A stretch of DNA of 64,000 nucleotides from SHVO01 sp041906145 (lineage in GTDB: Bacteria; Pseudomonadota; Alphaproteobacteria; Rhodospirillales; Rhodospirillaceae). The stretch spans positions 186,001 through 250,000 of the forward strand of contig JAYRJU010000001.1 in NCBI GenBank assembly GCA_041906145.1, read 5' to 3'. Each line of letters opens with the position of its first letter. The stretch's first letter is position 1. This document shows positions 47,281-55,893 of the stretch, piece after piece. A program made the translations under genes and the position numbers. Below the pieces are notes generated by a model that was not told where the DNA came from, ran no database searches, and worked only from the letters and a program-made list of their open reading frames with translations.

Positions 47281-47374
47281 GTCGTCCTTGCCGCGCAGCG
47301 GCGAGGACCCAGGGGTTTCTGTTTTCTGACCAAACACCCCTGGATCCTCGCGGCCCATCGGCCGCAAGGATGAC
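47281..47374. repeat. Palindromic element with GTCGTCCTTGCCGC ends
   Basis: Its ends GTCGTCCTTGCCGC...GCGGCGAGGAC and ATCCTCGCGGCC...GGCCGCAAGGATGAC mirror each other, with CCCAGGGGT/ACCCCTGG inside. Its plan is the same as the CCTGGGC elements, but the arm sequence differs. Confidence 0.65.
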
Positions 47375-47406
47375 AGCGAGTTGTTAGGACGCCTTTTTGT
47401 TTTCTC

Positions 47407-47528
47407 GTCATCCTGGGCGCACGCCCAGGATCCAGGGTGTTGAAATACTGTGTATGCCACAACACCTGCGCTCGCGGCACGACAATGACGTCGCACCCTG
47501 GACCCTCTGGACAAGCCCCAGGGGTGAC
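47407..47528. repeat. REP-like palindromic element, copy 3
   Basis: It runs from GTCATCCTGGGC to GGGGTGAC. The left hairpin (TCCTGGGC-GCAC-GCCCAGGA) is intact. The middle is longer and different from copies 1 and 2, and the right hairpin is diverged (CTCTGGACAAGCCCCAGGGG). Confidence 0.7.
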
Positions 47529-47557
47529 GCATTGAGTTTGATGCGCCGCTTGCGCCC

Positions 47558-49093
47558 CTACTCCGCCGCCTGTTTCGCCCCATCGGTCACGGGCGGCGTC
47601 CAGCGCAGCACCGGCCGCCGCGCCGCCTTCGTCTCGTCCAATCTACGGCGCGGGGAAAGCTGCGGCGCGGCCTGGAATTCCGCCGCGCGGCCTTCCTTGG
47701 CCTTCTTCGCCAGAGACAGCAGCGAGGTCACGAACTGATCCAGCGCCGCTTTGCTTTCGGTCTCCGTGGGCTCGATCAGCAGCGCGCCGTGCACCACCAG
47801 CGGGAAGTACATGGTGGGCGGATGGAAACCCTCGTCGATCAGCGCCTTGGCGATATCGAGGGTGGTCACGCCCGTGCCCTTCAGGAAGCGGTCGTCGAAC
47901 ACGCACTCATGCATGCACGGCCCCGCGAACGCCGGCGTGAGTTCGCTCGAAAGCCGCGCCATCACGTAATTCGCGTTCAGCACCGCATCGCCCGACGCCT
48001 GCTTGAGGCCGTCGGCGCCCATGCTCATCATGTAGCTCAACGCGCGCACGAACACGCCGAACTGGCCGTGGTAACCTTTCATGCGGCCAAGTGCCTGTTT
48101 CGCCGCGCCGAAGCCCGCGTGTTCTTCCACCGCATAACCTTCAGCAGCCTTCACCACCATCGGCACTGGCGCGAACGGCGCGAGTTTTGCAGAAAGCACC
48201 GTCGGACCCGCGCCCGGCCCCCCGCCGCCGTGCGGCGTCGAGAAGGTCTTGTGCAGGTTGATATGCATGGCGTCGACGCCGAGATCGGCAATCTTCAAAC
48301 GGCCCACGATGGCGTTGAAGTTCGCGCCGTCCATATAGAAGTACGCGCCCGCCGCATGCACGGCTTCGGCGATCTCGATGCACTCGCGCTCGAACAAGCC
48401 GCAGGTGTTCGGATTGGTGATCATCACCGCCGCGACCGTGTCGCCGTGCTCGGCAAGCTTTTCCTTCAACACCGCGATATCGACGCGGCCTTCTTCATTG
48501 GCCGGGATCGCTTCAACCGAATACCCACACAAGGCCGCCGTCGCCGGATTGGTGCCGTGCGCCGATTCCGGAACGATGATGACTTTGCGCTGCGCCTGGC
48601 CGTTCGCATCGTGCGCGGCGTGGATACACATCAGGCCGCAGAATTCGCCGTGCGCACCGGCGGCCGGCGACATCGCCACCGCCGCCATGCCGGTCAATTC
48701 CGTCAACCAGCGCGCCGTGGTGTCGATCAGTTCCATCGCGCCCTGCACCGTGGACACCGGTTGGAACGGATGGATCTCCGCGAAGCCCGGCAGGCGCGCC
48801 ATCTTCTCGTTGAGGCGGGGGTTGTGCTTCATGGTGCACGAGCCCAAGGGATAGAAGCCGCTGTCGATCGAGTAGTTCTTCTGCGACAGGCGCGTGTAGT
48901 GACGCACCACTTCCGGCTCGGACAGCCCAGGAAGCCCAATCGCGCCCGACCGTTTCACATCGCCCAGGCGCTGCTTCGAGGTCGGCAGCGCCGGCAGGTC
49001 GACCGCCGTCATGCCCGGCGTATCTTGTTCGAAGATCAGCGCTTGTTCGAACTGAAGGCCCTTATGGCCGCTCGCGGTTGTCGGCAGGGTCAT
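47558..49093 (-). CDS. gcvPB: Glycine decarboxylase (P protein) subunit 2
   Basis: The 511-residue subunit carries PLP. The lysine lies in NLHKTFSTPHGGGGPGAGP, and TNPNTCGLFE, SAHGTNPATAALCGY and YFYMDGANFNAIVG are family motifs. With GcvPA it forms the two-part P protein that decarboxylates glycine onto the lipoyl arm of GcvH. It overlaps gcvPA by 4 bases (ATGA). Confidence 0.94.
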   Translation of the reverse strand: MTLPTTASGHKGLQFEQALIFEQDTPGMTAVDLPALPTSKQRLGDVKRSGAIGLPGLSEPEVVRHYTRLSQKNYSIDSGFYPLGSCTMKHNPRLNEKMARLPGFAEIHPFQPVSTVQGAMELIDTTARWLTELTGMAAVAMSPAAGAHGEFCGLMCIHAAHDANGQAQRKVIIVPESAHGTNPATAALCGYSVEAIPANEEGRVDIAVLKEKLAEHGDTVAAVMITNPNTCGLFERECIEIAEAVHAAGAYFYMDGANFNAIVGRLKIADLGVDAMHINLHKTFSTPHGGGGPGAGPTVLSAKLAPFAPVPMVVKAAEGYAVEEHAGFGAAKQALGRMKGYHGQFGVFVRALSYMMSMGADGLKQASGDAVLNANYVMARLSSELTPAFAGPCMHECVFDDRFLKGTGVTTLDIAKALIDEGFHPPTMYFPLVVHGALLIEPTETESKAALDQFVTSLLSLAKKAKEGRAAEFQAAPQLSPRRRLDETKAARRPVLRWTPPVTDGAKQAAE

Positions 49094-50436
49094 GACAGCA
49101 CCTCCGTCAGCGCCTTCACAAGTTTGACCTGATCCTCCGCGCTGTTCGTCTCGGTCGCGCAGACGATCATGATGTTCGCGAGCTCCGGATAGGTCGGATA
49201 GAAGCGCGAGGCCGGAACGCCGCCGAGCACGCCCTTCTTCGCCAGCGATTCCACGACGCCGGCGGCGGGCTTTGGCAGGGCCAGCGCGAACTCATTGAAG
49301 AACGCCGACGGAAGCAGCTTCACGCCCTTCACGCCTTCCAGCTTGTCGGCGAGATCGCACGCCGTGGCGTGATTGAGCTCGGCCAGACTCTTGAAACCCG
49401 CCTCGCCCAGCAGCGTCATATGCACCGAGAAGGCCAGAGCGATGAGGCCCGAGTTGGTGCAGATGTTCGAGGTCGCCTTCTCGCGGCGGATATGCTGCTC
49501 GCGCGTGGACAGGGTCAGCACCCAGCCGCGGCGGCCGTCTTCATCCGTGGTTTCACCACAGAGGCGGCCCGGCATCTGGCGCAGGAATTTCTCGCGTGTC
49601 GCGAACAGGCCGACGCCCGGCCCGCCGAAGCTCATCGGACCGGCCAAGGATTGGCCTTCGCCGACAACGATATCCGCGCCCATGGCGCCCGGCGATTTCA
49701 CGAGGCCGAGCGAGACCGGCTCCGTCACGCACCCCACCAGCAGCACGCCCGCTTTATGGCAGGCTTCGGCGAGCACGGTGTAATCGGACAAATGGCCGAA
49801 GAAACCCGGCGTCTGCACAACGACGCAGGCGAGCTCCGGCGTGATGCGGCCGATCAGGTCCTCGACGCCATACGGGTCGGGCGCAAGGCATTCGACATCC
49901 ACGTCGAGGAACTTCATCTGTGTCTTGGTGACGTCGCGATAATGCGGATGCACGCGGCCCGAGACCAAGGCCTGGTTGCGCTTCGTCACACGCGCCGCCA
50001 TCGCGACCGCCTCTGCGCACGCCGTCGCGCCGTCGTACATGGAGGCGTTAGCCACTTCCATGCCGGTGATGAGTGCGACCTGGGTTTGGAATTCGAAGAT
50101 CGCCTGCAAGGTGCCCTGGCTGATCTCGGGCTGATACGGCGTGTAAGCCGTCAGGAACTCGCCGCGCTGGATGATGTAGTCGAGTGAGGCTGGGGTGTGA
50201 TGGCGATAGTTGCCGCAGCCGAGGAAGGCGGGGCTCGCGGCGCAATTCATGTTCTTCGCCGCCATGGTCCCGAGCGCGCGTTCCACCTCGATCTCGCTCA
50301 TGGTGTTCGGCAGATCGAACCGCGCGCTTGCCAAGGCCTTCTTCGGCAGATCCTTGAACAACGCATCCACCGACCCAGCGCCGATCTCGGCCAGCATGTC
50401 CCGGCGATTGGTCTCGGAAAGAGGTAGATAACGCAT
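49090..50436 (-). CDS. gcvPA: Glycine decarboxylase (P protein) subunit 1
   Basis: The 448-residue partner lacks the PLP lysine region. Motifs are MRYLPLSETNRRDML, GCGNYRHHTPASLDYII, EFLTAYTPYQPEISQGTLQAIFEFQT and YDGATACAEAVAMAAR. The ATG at 50436 has GGAGG 9 bases upstream and is preferred over a start 24 bases earlier. It is separated from gcvH by a hairpin-bearing 100-base gap. Confidence 0.93.
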   Translation of the reverse strand: MRYLPLSETNRRDMLAEIGAGSVDALFKDLPKKALASARFDLPNTMSEIEVERALGTMAAKNMNCAASPAFLGCGNYRHHTPASLDYIIQRGEFLTAYTPYQPEISQGTLQAIFEFQTQVALITGMEVANASMYDGATACAEAVAMAARVTKRNQALVSGRVHPHYRDVTKTQMKFLDVDVECLAPDPYGVEDLIGRITPELACVVVQTPGFFGHLSDYTVLAEACHKAGVLLVGCVTEPVSLGLVKSPGAMGADIVVGEGQSLAGPMSFGGPGVGLFATREKFLRQMPGRLCGETTDEDGRRGWVLTLSTREQHIRREKATSNICTNSGLIALAFSVHMTLLGEAGFKSLAELNHATACDLADKLEGVKGVKLLPSAFFNEFALALPKPAAGVVESLAKKGVLGGVPASRFYPTYPELANIMIVCATETNSAEDQVKLVKALTEVLS

Positions 50437-50483
50437 CGGTTCGTTCCTCCTTACCCCCACCCTCCCGCCGCTTCGCGCCGGGG

Positions 50484-50515
50484 CCCTCCCTCTCCCGCTT
50501 GCGGGAGAGGGAGGG
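50484..50515. terminator. Very stable 15-base hairpin between gcvH and gcvPA
   Basis: CCCTCCCTCTCCCGC-TT-GCGGGAGAGGGAGGG is a perfect 15-base stem. It lies within the gcv transcript, between gcvH and gcvPA, with no T-run on the minus strand. It belongs to the same GC-rich hairpin type as 10,183 and 20,367 and may set relative expression of T/H and P proteins. Confidence 0.6.
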
Positions 50516-50536
50516 GGTGAGGGGCTTGTTGTTAGG

Positions 50537-50914
50537 TTAAGCGCTCAGCTCCGCCACATACTTCTCATACGCCGCCTGATCCATGAGCCCATCGAGCTCA
50601 CCGGGGTTCGACAGCTCGATCTTGAAGAACCAGCCCGCGCCTTGCGGGTCTTCGTTCACGGTCTGCGGGGCGTCGGGCAGCGCGGCGTTGCCTTCTTTCA
50701 CTGTGCCGCTGACGGGCGTGTAGACCTCGCTCGCGGCCTTCACGGATTCAACCACCGCGGCTTCGCCGCCGGCCTTCAGCGCCTTGCCGGACGCCGGCAC
50801 TTCGACAAACACGATGTCCCCAAGCTGCGCCTGCGCATACTGAGTGATCCCGACCGTGCCGACATTGCCGTCGACCTTGATCCACTCATGGTCCTTCGTG
50901 AAACGAACGCTCAT
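50537..50914 (-). CDS. gcvH: Glycine cleavage system H protein
   Basis: The 125-residue lipoyl carrier shuttles the aminomethyl group between P and T proteins. The lipoyl Lys is in VVESVKAASEVYTPVSG. RFTKDHEWIKVDGNVGTVGITQYAQAQLGDIVFVEVP is the usual N-terminus. It is 11 bases after the gcvT stop. Confidence 0.95.
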   Translation of the reverse strand: MSVRFTKDHEWIKVDGNVGTVGITQYAQAQLGDIVFVEVPASGKALKAGGEAAVVESVKAASEVYTPVSGTVKEGNAALPDAPQTVNEDPQGAGWFFKIELSNPGELDGLMDQAAYEKYVAELSA

Positions 50915-50925
50915 AGCTCTCTCCC

Positions 50926-52071
50926 CTAACCCTTAGCTTTGAAATAACGGTGCGGCGCGAACGGCAGCGGCGCGACTTCGGCGGGCAAGGCTTGGCCCCG
51001 CACGATGAGATTCACCTTGGTGCCGTTCGCGGCGAATTTGGAATCGACATAGCCCATGGCCACGGGCGCGTTCACCGAGGGGCCGAAGCCGCCCGAAGTG
51101 ATCTCGCCGATCCTGTTGCCGGCCATGTCTTGGATTTCGGTATGCGCGCGCGCGGGCGCTTTGCCCAGCGGCTGGATGCCGACGCGTGTTTTCGAAGCGC
51201 CTTCACTGAGCTGCTTCAGGATTTTCTCCGCGCCCGGGAAACCGCCCTCGGCGCGGCGGCGCTTGCCGATCACCCACGACAGCCCCGCCTCGACCGGCGT
51301 CGTCGTGGTGTCGATATCGCTGCCGTACAGGCAAAGCCCCGCTTCGAGGCGCAGCGAATCCCGCGCGCCGAGACCGATGGCGGCCACGCCCGGCTCGGCC
51401 AGCAAACGGCGCGCCACCTGCTCGGATTTGTCCGCGGGCACGGAAATCTCGTAGCCGTCCTCGCCGGTATAACCCGAGCGGAACAGGCGCACCGGCACGC
51501 CTTCAAAAGTCTCGGCGCGGCTGGTCATGAAGCCCATCGACGCGGCCGACGGGATGAACTTCGCCAGCACCTTGGCCGCCGCCGGGCCTTGCAGCGCCAG
51601 CAGCGCCGCGTCCTCGTGACGCACCAGCATCGCCTTGCCCGCGAGCTTGGCGGCGATATGGGCGAAGTCCTGATCCTTGCAGGCGGCGTTGACGACGAGA
51701 TAAAGCGTGCGCTCCTTGCCCACCTCGGCGGGGCGGGTCACCATAAGATCGTCCAGGATGCCGCCGTCTTCATTCAGGAGCACCGTGTAGCGGATGTGGC
51801 CCGGCTTCAGACCTTTGAGGTCGCCCGGCACCAGGGCTTCCAGCGCCGCGTCCACATACTCGCCGGAGAGTTCGCCCTGGCCCATGTGCGAGACGTCGAA
51901 CAGGCCCGCGTGCTCGCGCGTGTGCACATGTTCCTTGAGCACGCCCAGCGGATATTGCACCGGCATGCTGTAGCCGGCGAACGGCACCATCTTCGCGCCC
52001 AGCGACAGATGCAGCGCGTCGAGCGGCGTATGTTTCAAAGGTCCCGGGTTTGAACTTGCAGGATCAGCCAC
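50926..52071 (-). CDS. gcvT: Aminomethyltransferase (glycine cleavage T protein)
   Basis: The 381-residue enzyme transfers the methylene group to tetrahydrofolate. HTPLDALHLSLGAKMVPFAGYSMPVQY, GLFDVSHMGQGELSG, RSGYTGEDGYEISVPA and GLGARDSLRLEAGLCLYG are T-protein motifs. I start it at the GTG at 52071, which has GGAG 6 bases upstream. A TTG 24 bases earlier would run towards the riboswitch. Confidence 0.94.
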   Translation of the reverse strand: MADPASSNPGPLKHTPLDALHLSLGAKMVPFAGYSMPVQYPLGVLKEHVHTREHAGLFDVSHMGQGELSGEYVDAALEALVPGDLKGLKPGHIRYTVLLNEDGGILDDLMVTRPAEVGKERTLYLVVNAACKDQDFAHIAAKLAGKAMLVRHEDAALLALQGPAAAKVLAKFIPSAASMGFMTSRAETFEGVPVRLFRSGYTGEDGYEISVPADKSEQVARRLLAEPGVAAIGLGARDSLRLEAGLCLYGSDIDTTTTPVEAGLSWVIGKRRRAEGGFPGAEKILKQLSEGASKTRVGIQPLGKAPARAHTEIQDMAGNRIGEITSGGFGPSVNAPVAMGYVDSKFAANGTKVNLIVRGQALPAEVAPLPFAPHRYFKAKG

Positions 52072-52124
52072 GCGGTTCTCCAAAAAGAGGTTCAACGCCG
52101 GGGCGCCAACACAAAATCCGAAAA

Positions 52125-52372
52125 GGATTCAGAGTCCGGCTGTCGCGGCGCCCCCCTCTGTCGGAAAACCTGAAAGATTCACCGGATCTCGCGCACTTCC
52201 ACATGGGGAAGAAAACGCACCGGCTTACATCTTCGGTGAGAACCCCGGGACGACGTCCCGCGTTCTGCTTTCCAGAGTACCAATCCCCCGCGGTCCTTTT
52301 GCCTGAGAGTTTCCGAGGGCGGTTGCTCCTTCGGCGCCGGCGGACGTTCCATGCCGGTCTCTTCCACGGGGG
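52125..52372 (-). promoter_or_regulatory. Tandem glycine riboswitch upstream of gcvT
   Basis: Aptamer 1 (about 52262-52372) has the conserved core GCCGAAGGAGCAA, CTCAGGCAAAAGGAC and CTCTGGAAAG on the minus strand. Aptamer 2 (about 52125-52245) has CACCGAAGATGTAAG, TTTCAGGTTTTCCGACAGAGG and GACTCTGAA. The two aptamers in a row upstream of gcvT are the classical glycine-sensing arrangement that switches on the glycine cleavage genes when glycine is plentiful. Confidence 0.9.
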
Positions 52373-52489
52373 GATAAGGTGATGAGAGTGTGGGCTGATT
52401 CGGAAGGCAGGGTCAACGCTAGGGACACTGAATCTTGTGGATATCTCCCGCGTGTATAACCAAATGAGCTTTCGCCTGTGGATAACTTC

Positions 52490-52984
52490 ATGAGGCCTCT
52501 CGCCGCGTTCACGCTGCTCGCCCTCACGGCCTGCGGCGACGCCGCCCAACCGCCCGCGGCGCCGGTCCTAGGCCCGGACGGCCTTGCACCCTATCGCATC
52601 GGCATGCCCCTCGCCGAACTTGAGGCGACACCACCGGCGAACGCCGATCCCGCCGGCTGCTTCTATGTCGAAATACCCGCGGCTCCGGCGCTCACCTTCA
52701 TGATTCAAGACGGCGTCCTGCAGCGCATCGAAGCGCGCGACCCATCCGTGGCGCTGGAACACGGCCTCCGCCTCGGCGATCCAGCTGAAAAAGTCCACGC
52801 GGCCTACGGCGGCAAGGTCGACGTCCAGCCGCACAAGTACGATTACGAAAAAGGCGCCCAGTACCTCACCGTCTTCACCCCCGACAAAGAGCGCGCCATC
52901 CGCTACGTGACCGCCGCCGGGAAGATCGCGGCCGCCTACGCCGGCACCGCCGAGGCCGTGCAGTTGGTGGAAGGCTGCGGTTAG
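52490..52984 (+). CDS. Putative lipoprotein of unknown function
   Basis: The 164-residue product starts MRPLAAFTLLALTAC-G, a lipobox with the Cys at about residue 15. The mature part has two Cys (GCFYVE and the C-terminal VEGCG). It has no recognised domain; the pattern YRIGMPLAELEA resembles short periplasmic lipoproteins of alphaproteobacteria. The ATG at 52490 is preferred over a GTG 12 bases earlier. It is divergent from the gcv operon. Confidence 0.6.
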   Translation: MRPLAAFTLLALTACGDAAQPPAAPVLGPDGLAPYRIGMPLAELEATPPANADPAGCFYVEIPAAPALTFMIQDGVLQRIEARDPSVALEHGLRLGDPAEKVHAAYGGKVDVQPHKYDYEKGAQYLTVFTPDKERAIRYVTAAGKIAAAYAGTAEAVQLVEGCG

Positions 52985-53038
52985 AACGCGGACGAGAGCC
53001 ACGCGAAGCCCGGCGACGTGTTTGTTTTCCCGTTTCTG

Positions 53039-53121
53039 GTCATCCTGGGCGAAGCCCAGGATCCAGGGGAACAAGCACCGGTATCCGCGACCCTAGACCC
53101 CTGGGCTCCGCCCAGGGTGAC
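53039..53121. repeat. REP-like palindromic element, copy 4
   Basis: GTCATCCTGGGC-GAA-GCCCAGGAT at the left and CCCTGGGCTCCGCCCAGGGTGAC at the right are the same arms as copies 1-3. The spacer differs (AACAAGCACCGGTATCCGCG). Confidence 0.78.
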
Positions 53122-53396
53122 GCATGGCGTTTTCGCGGCCCCCTCGCATTCTCCTGCGAGTCGCATGCACACTTCCGATTTTTTGAATCATTAAATTCGC
53201 CGCGCCCTCAAATATCGCTCGACGAAAAATACGCGCCCGGCGCAGCATTCACGCTGGCTTGTCTCGCGCATGCGGGCTTGCCGCGCCATAGCTGCGCAGC
53301 AGCGAAGGCGGCTCTTTGACATCGTGAATTATGACTCCCCGCGCCGTTCGCATAGCTCGCGCACGCGCCATGCATAAACGCCGTGCCCGTCGCAAA

Positions 53397-53487
53397 GTGT
53401 CGCATAAGTGTCGCCCACTCCAAAATGCGCTTATCGCTTTGCCGGGATTGCTGAATTCGGAAAGTGTCGCCTGTCGCCAGGTGTCGC
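53397..53487. repeat. Four copies of GTGTCGC in two short arrays
   Basis: GTGTCGC occurs at 53397, 53408, 53464 and 53481, all in the same orientation. The first two copies are 11 bases apart and the last two 17 bases apart. They may be remnants of an insertion sequence end or binding sites. Confidence 0.45.
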
Positions 53488-53565
53488 ACGAACGCTAGCT
53501 AAAACGCATAGCGGATGCAGACAGCCATGCCGCTCCAGCATGACTGTACGAAAACCGGTGTTGGA

Positions 53566-54123
53566 TTACTTCAGGCGGGTGCGGTTGAACGCGAGCTGCG
53601 CATCGGTGAGCTGGAAGCCCACATAGATGTCGTAGCCGGCGGACGGACGCGCCTTGGTCACGGGCAAGGTCAGCGTGACATGTTCGGTCCAGCGTTCGAC
53701 CTTCGAAGCGCCGCCCGGGCTCGGACGTTTGACTTCGAAAATCTGCTTGCCCGACGCATCCGGGAACAGCTGCGGGATGGCGACGAAGTAGTAGAGCGGG
53801 ACGTCGCCCTTCGCGGCGGCCGGGCCGGTCGCCATGGCCATCTCGATTTCCATCTCGACCTCGGCGGTGCCCTCGACGTTGTTCTTGTCGAGATCCTGAG
53901 TGCAGGTGCCTTTGTAGTTCACGATTTCCGCCTGGTAGGCGATATCGCTGACTTCACGGCCGGGCCCGTCGCGGAATTGGGTGAGGTTCGCGGTCACGCT
54001 GTCGACGCGCACATTCGGGCAGGGCGGCGTGGTGCGGTCCGGCGTGCAGGCGGCAAGCATCGCGCCCACAAGAACGGTGCCGGCGCCGGCCAGAAGGACG
54101 CGGGAAACGGAAAACATGTGCAT
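53566..54123 (-). CDS. Putative lipoprotein of unknown function
   Basis: The 185-residue protein has a signal and lipobox (LVGAMLAAC-T, Cys at about 26). The mature domain is mostly beta-rich and includes FRDGPGREVSDIAYQAEIVNYKGTC and a Thr-rich strand region (TEHVTLTLPVTKARP), ending AFNRTRLK. No family is recognised. The start at 54123 is chosen because upstream in-frame sequence would overlap thrB on the other strand. Confidence 0.65.
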   Translation of the reverse strand: MHMFSVSRVLLAGAGTVLVGAMLAACTPDRTTPPCPNVRVDSVTANLTQFRDGPGREVSDIAYQAEIVNYKGTCTQDLDKNNVEGTAEVEMEIEMAMATGPAAAKGDVPLYYFVAIPQLFPDASGKQIFEVKRPSPGGASKVERWTEHVTLTLPVTKARPSAGYDIYVGFQLTDAQLAFNRTRLK

Positions 54124-54321
54124 AAGTGCAGCCAGTCCGGGAATGCGTGAACCCTTAAAAAGTGGGGCGAAATTTGCACGCCGGGGCCAGCGGCGCAAGC
54201 TCCAGAAGATGCATAACGAACCGAAAAAAGTGCGCTTTTTCATCGGTTTTGTGATTCTATGGCCCCAACTTGAACGTATTTCCGCCCCCCCGCCCGTCGA
54301 TGGGGGCCATCTGAACAAAAT

Positions 54322-55305
54322 ATGGCTGTTTATACCGAAGTTTCCGAAGACGACCTCGCCGCGCTCGAAGCCGCTTATGACATCGGCGAGATCGTCGGCT
54401 GCAAGGGCATCGCCGAAGGGGTCGAGAACTCCAATTTCCTGCTCGAGACCACCCGCGGGCCGTACATCCTCACGCTGTACGAGAAGCGCGTGGACCCGAA
54501 CGATCTCCCGTTCTTTCTCGGCTTCATGGAGCATCTCGCGGCCGTGGGCTGCGTGGCCTGCCCGGTGCCGATCAAGGGCCGCGACGGCCAGGCGCTGCGC
54601 ACCATCGCCGGACGCCCGGGCGCGGTCATCACCTTTCTGCGCGGCATCTGGCCCCGGCGCATCACCGCCGAGCATTGCGCCGAACTCGGCGCCGCCATGG
54701 CCAAGCTGCACAACGCCGGGCTGTCGTTCGAGGGCGGCCGGCCGAACAACCTCTCGGTCGAAGGCTGGCGCGGCCTCGTCGGAAAGATCAGCGAAGAGAC
54801 GGCGGCGAAGCTCGATCCGAGCCTGCCGGGCCTCATGCGCGGCGAACTCGAGACCTTGAGCGCGGCGTGGCCGAAGCTGCGCGCCTCGCCCGACCTTCCC
54901 TCGGGCGTCATCCACGCCGACCTGTTTCCGGACAATGTCTTCTTCCTCGACGGCAAGTGTTCGGGGTTGATCGACTTCTATTTCGCCTGCACCGACTTCC
55001 TCGCGTACGACGTCGCCATCTGCCTCAACGCCTGGTGCTTCGAACCGAACGGCGAGTTCAATAGCACCAAGGCCAAGCGCATGTTCGCGTCCTATGAAGC
55101 GGTGCGCCCGCTATCGGCCCTCGAGAAGAAGTTCATGCCGCTGTTCGCGCGCGGCTCGGCCTTACGCTTCATGCTCACCCGCCTTTATGACTGGGTGAAC
55201 ACGCCGCCCGGCGCGCTGGTGAAACCAAAAGACCCCCGCGAATATCTGCGCAAGCTGAACTTTCACCGGCAGGTGAAAAGTATCGGCGAGTATGGATTGA
55301 CCTGA
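54322..55305 (+). CDS. thrB: Homoserine kinase (ThrB2 type)
   Basis: The 327-residue kinase phosphorylates homoserine on the route to threonine. It has the aminoglycoside phosphotransferase fold, not the GHMP fold: ILTLYEKRVDPNDLPFF, VIHADLFPDNVFFLDGKCSGLIDFYFACTDFLAYDVA with the catalytic Asp. MAVYTEVSEDDLAALEAAYDIG is the typical N-terminus. It overlaps rnhA by one base. thrC lies 2.5 kb away on the other strand. Confidence 0.93.
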   Translation: MAVYTEVSEDDLAALEAAYDIGEIVGCKGIAEGVENSNFLLETTRGPYILTLYEKRVDPNDLPFFLGFMEHLAAVGCVACPVPIKGRDGQALRTIAGRPGAVITFLRGIWPRRITAEHCAELGAAMAKLHNAGLSFEGGRPNNLSVEGWRGLVGKISEETAAKLDPSLPGLMRGELETLSAAWPKLRASPDLPSGVIHADLFPDNVFFLDGKCSGLIDFYFACTDFLAYDVAICLNAWCFEPNGEFNSTKAKRMFASYEAVRPLSALEKKFMPLFARGSALRFMLTRLYDWVNTPPGALVKPKDPREYLRKLNFHRQVKSIGEYGLT

Positions 55306-55772
55306 TGACGCCGAAGAAGGCGGCGGCGCCGGCTGCCAATACAGTCGAGCTGTTCACGGACGGCGCGTGCCTCGGCAATCCAGGGCCCGGGGGATGGGCG
55401 GCGCTGCTGCGCTTCAAGGACACCGAGAAGGAGTTATCGGGCGGCGAGGCCCAGACCACCAACAACCGCATGGAAATGATGGCCGTGATCCAAGGGCTGT
55501 CGAAGCTCACGCGCGGTTGCGCCGTCATCGTCTATACCGATAGCCAGTACGTCCTGAAGGGCATCACCGAGTGGATTCACGGCTGGAAGAAGAAAGGCTG
55601 GAAGACCGCCGATAAAAAGCCCGTGAAGAACGCCGACCTCTGGCAGGCGCTGGATGCGGCAAGATTGGGGCACGATGTGACATGGAAGTGGGTCAAGGGT
55701 CACGCCGGTCACATCGAAAACGAGCGTGTCGACGTGCTCGCGCGCGCGGAAGCCGAGAAATTCCGCGCCTAA
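55305..55772 (+). CDS. rnhA: Ribonuclease HI
   Basis: The 155-residue endonuclease cuts RNA in RNA-DNA hybrids. The four acidic residues are in FTDGACLGNPGPGGW (Asp), NNRMEMMAVIQGL (Glu), IVYTDSQYVLKGI (Asp) and NERVDVLAR (Asp). Basic residues in the WKKKGWKTADKKPVKN handle bind the hybrid. It is coupled to thrB. Confidence 0.95.
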   Translation: MTPKKAAAPAANTVELFTDGACLGNPGPGGWAALLRFKDTEKELSGGEAQTTNNRMEMMAVIQGLSKLTRGCAVIVYTDSQYVLKGITEWIHGWKKKGWKTADKKPVKNADLWQALDAARLGHDVTWKWVKGHAGHIENERVDVLARAEAEKFRA

Positions 55773-55893
55773 GCGCCGCCCTTTTACCCGTCGCTCACAA
55801 ATCTCCTGAACAAAACTCGCACCAATTAAGGTAAAATATTGACATTCCTTGAGGATGCGAACCGAGGCCCCATCTCTGCGTTAGGACTCTCAG

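Larger units (their letters stand above)
47194..47557. other. Repeat-filled intergenic region between atpF and gcvPB
   Basis: This 364-base convergent gap contains two long palindromic elements (47281-47374 and 47407-47528) and a short element shared with the 53,320 region (47255-47281). I see no gene. Confidence 0.6.
52985..53565. other. Gene-poor region with palindromic element and short repeats
   Basis: This 581-base stretch has no gene I can support. It contains REP-like copy 4 (53039-53121), a segment shared with 47,255 (53318-53343), and four copies of GTGTCGC between 53397 and 53487. Several short frames in it lack support. Confidence 0.55.

Noticed and set aside
52064..52549. ORFs across the region upstream of gcvT
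   Set aside because: This stretch folds as the tandem glycine riboswitch, and the ORFs have no support.
53515..54150. Plus-strand ORF opposite the 53.6-54.1 kb lipoprotein gene
   Set aside because: The opposite strand has a signal peptide and lipobox; the plus frame has His/Arg/Gly-rich shadow composition.
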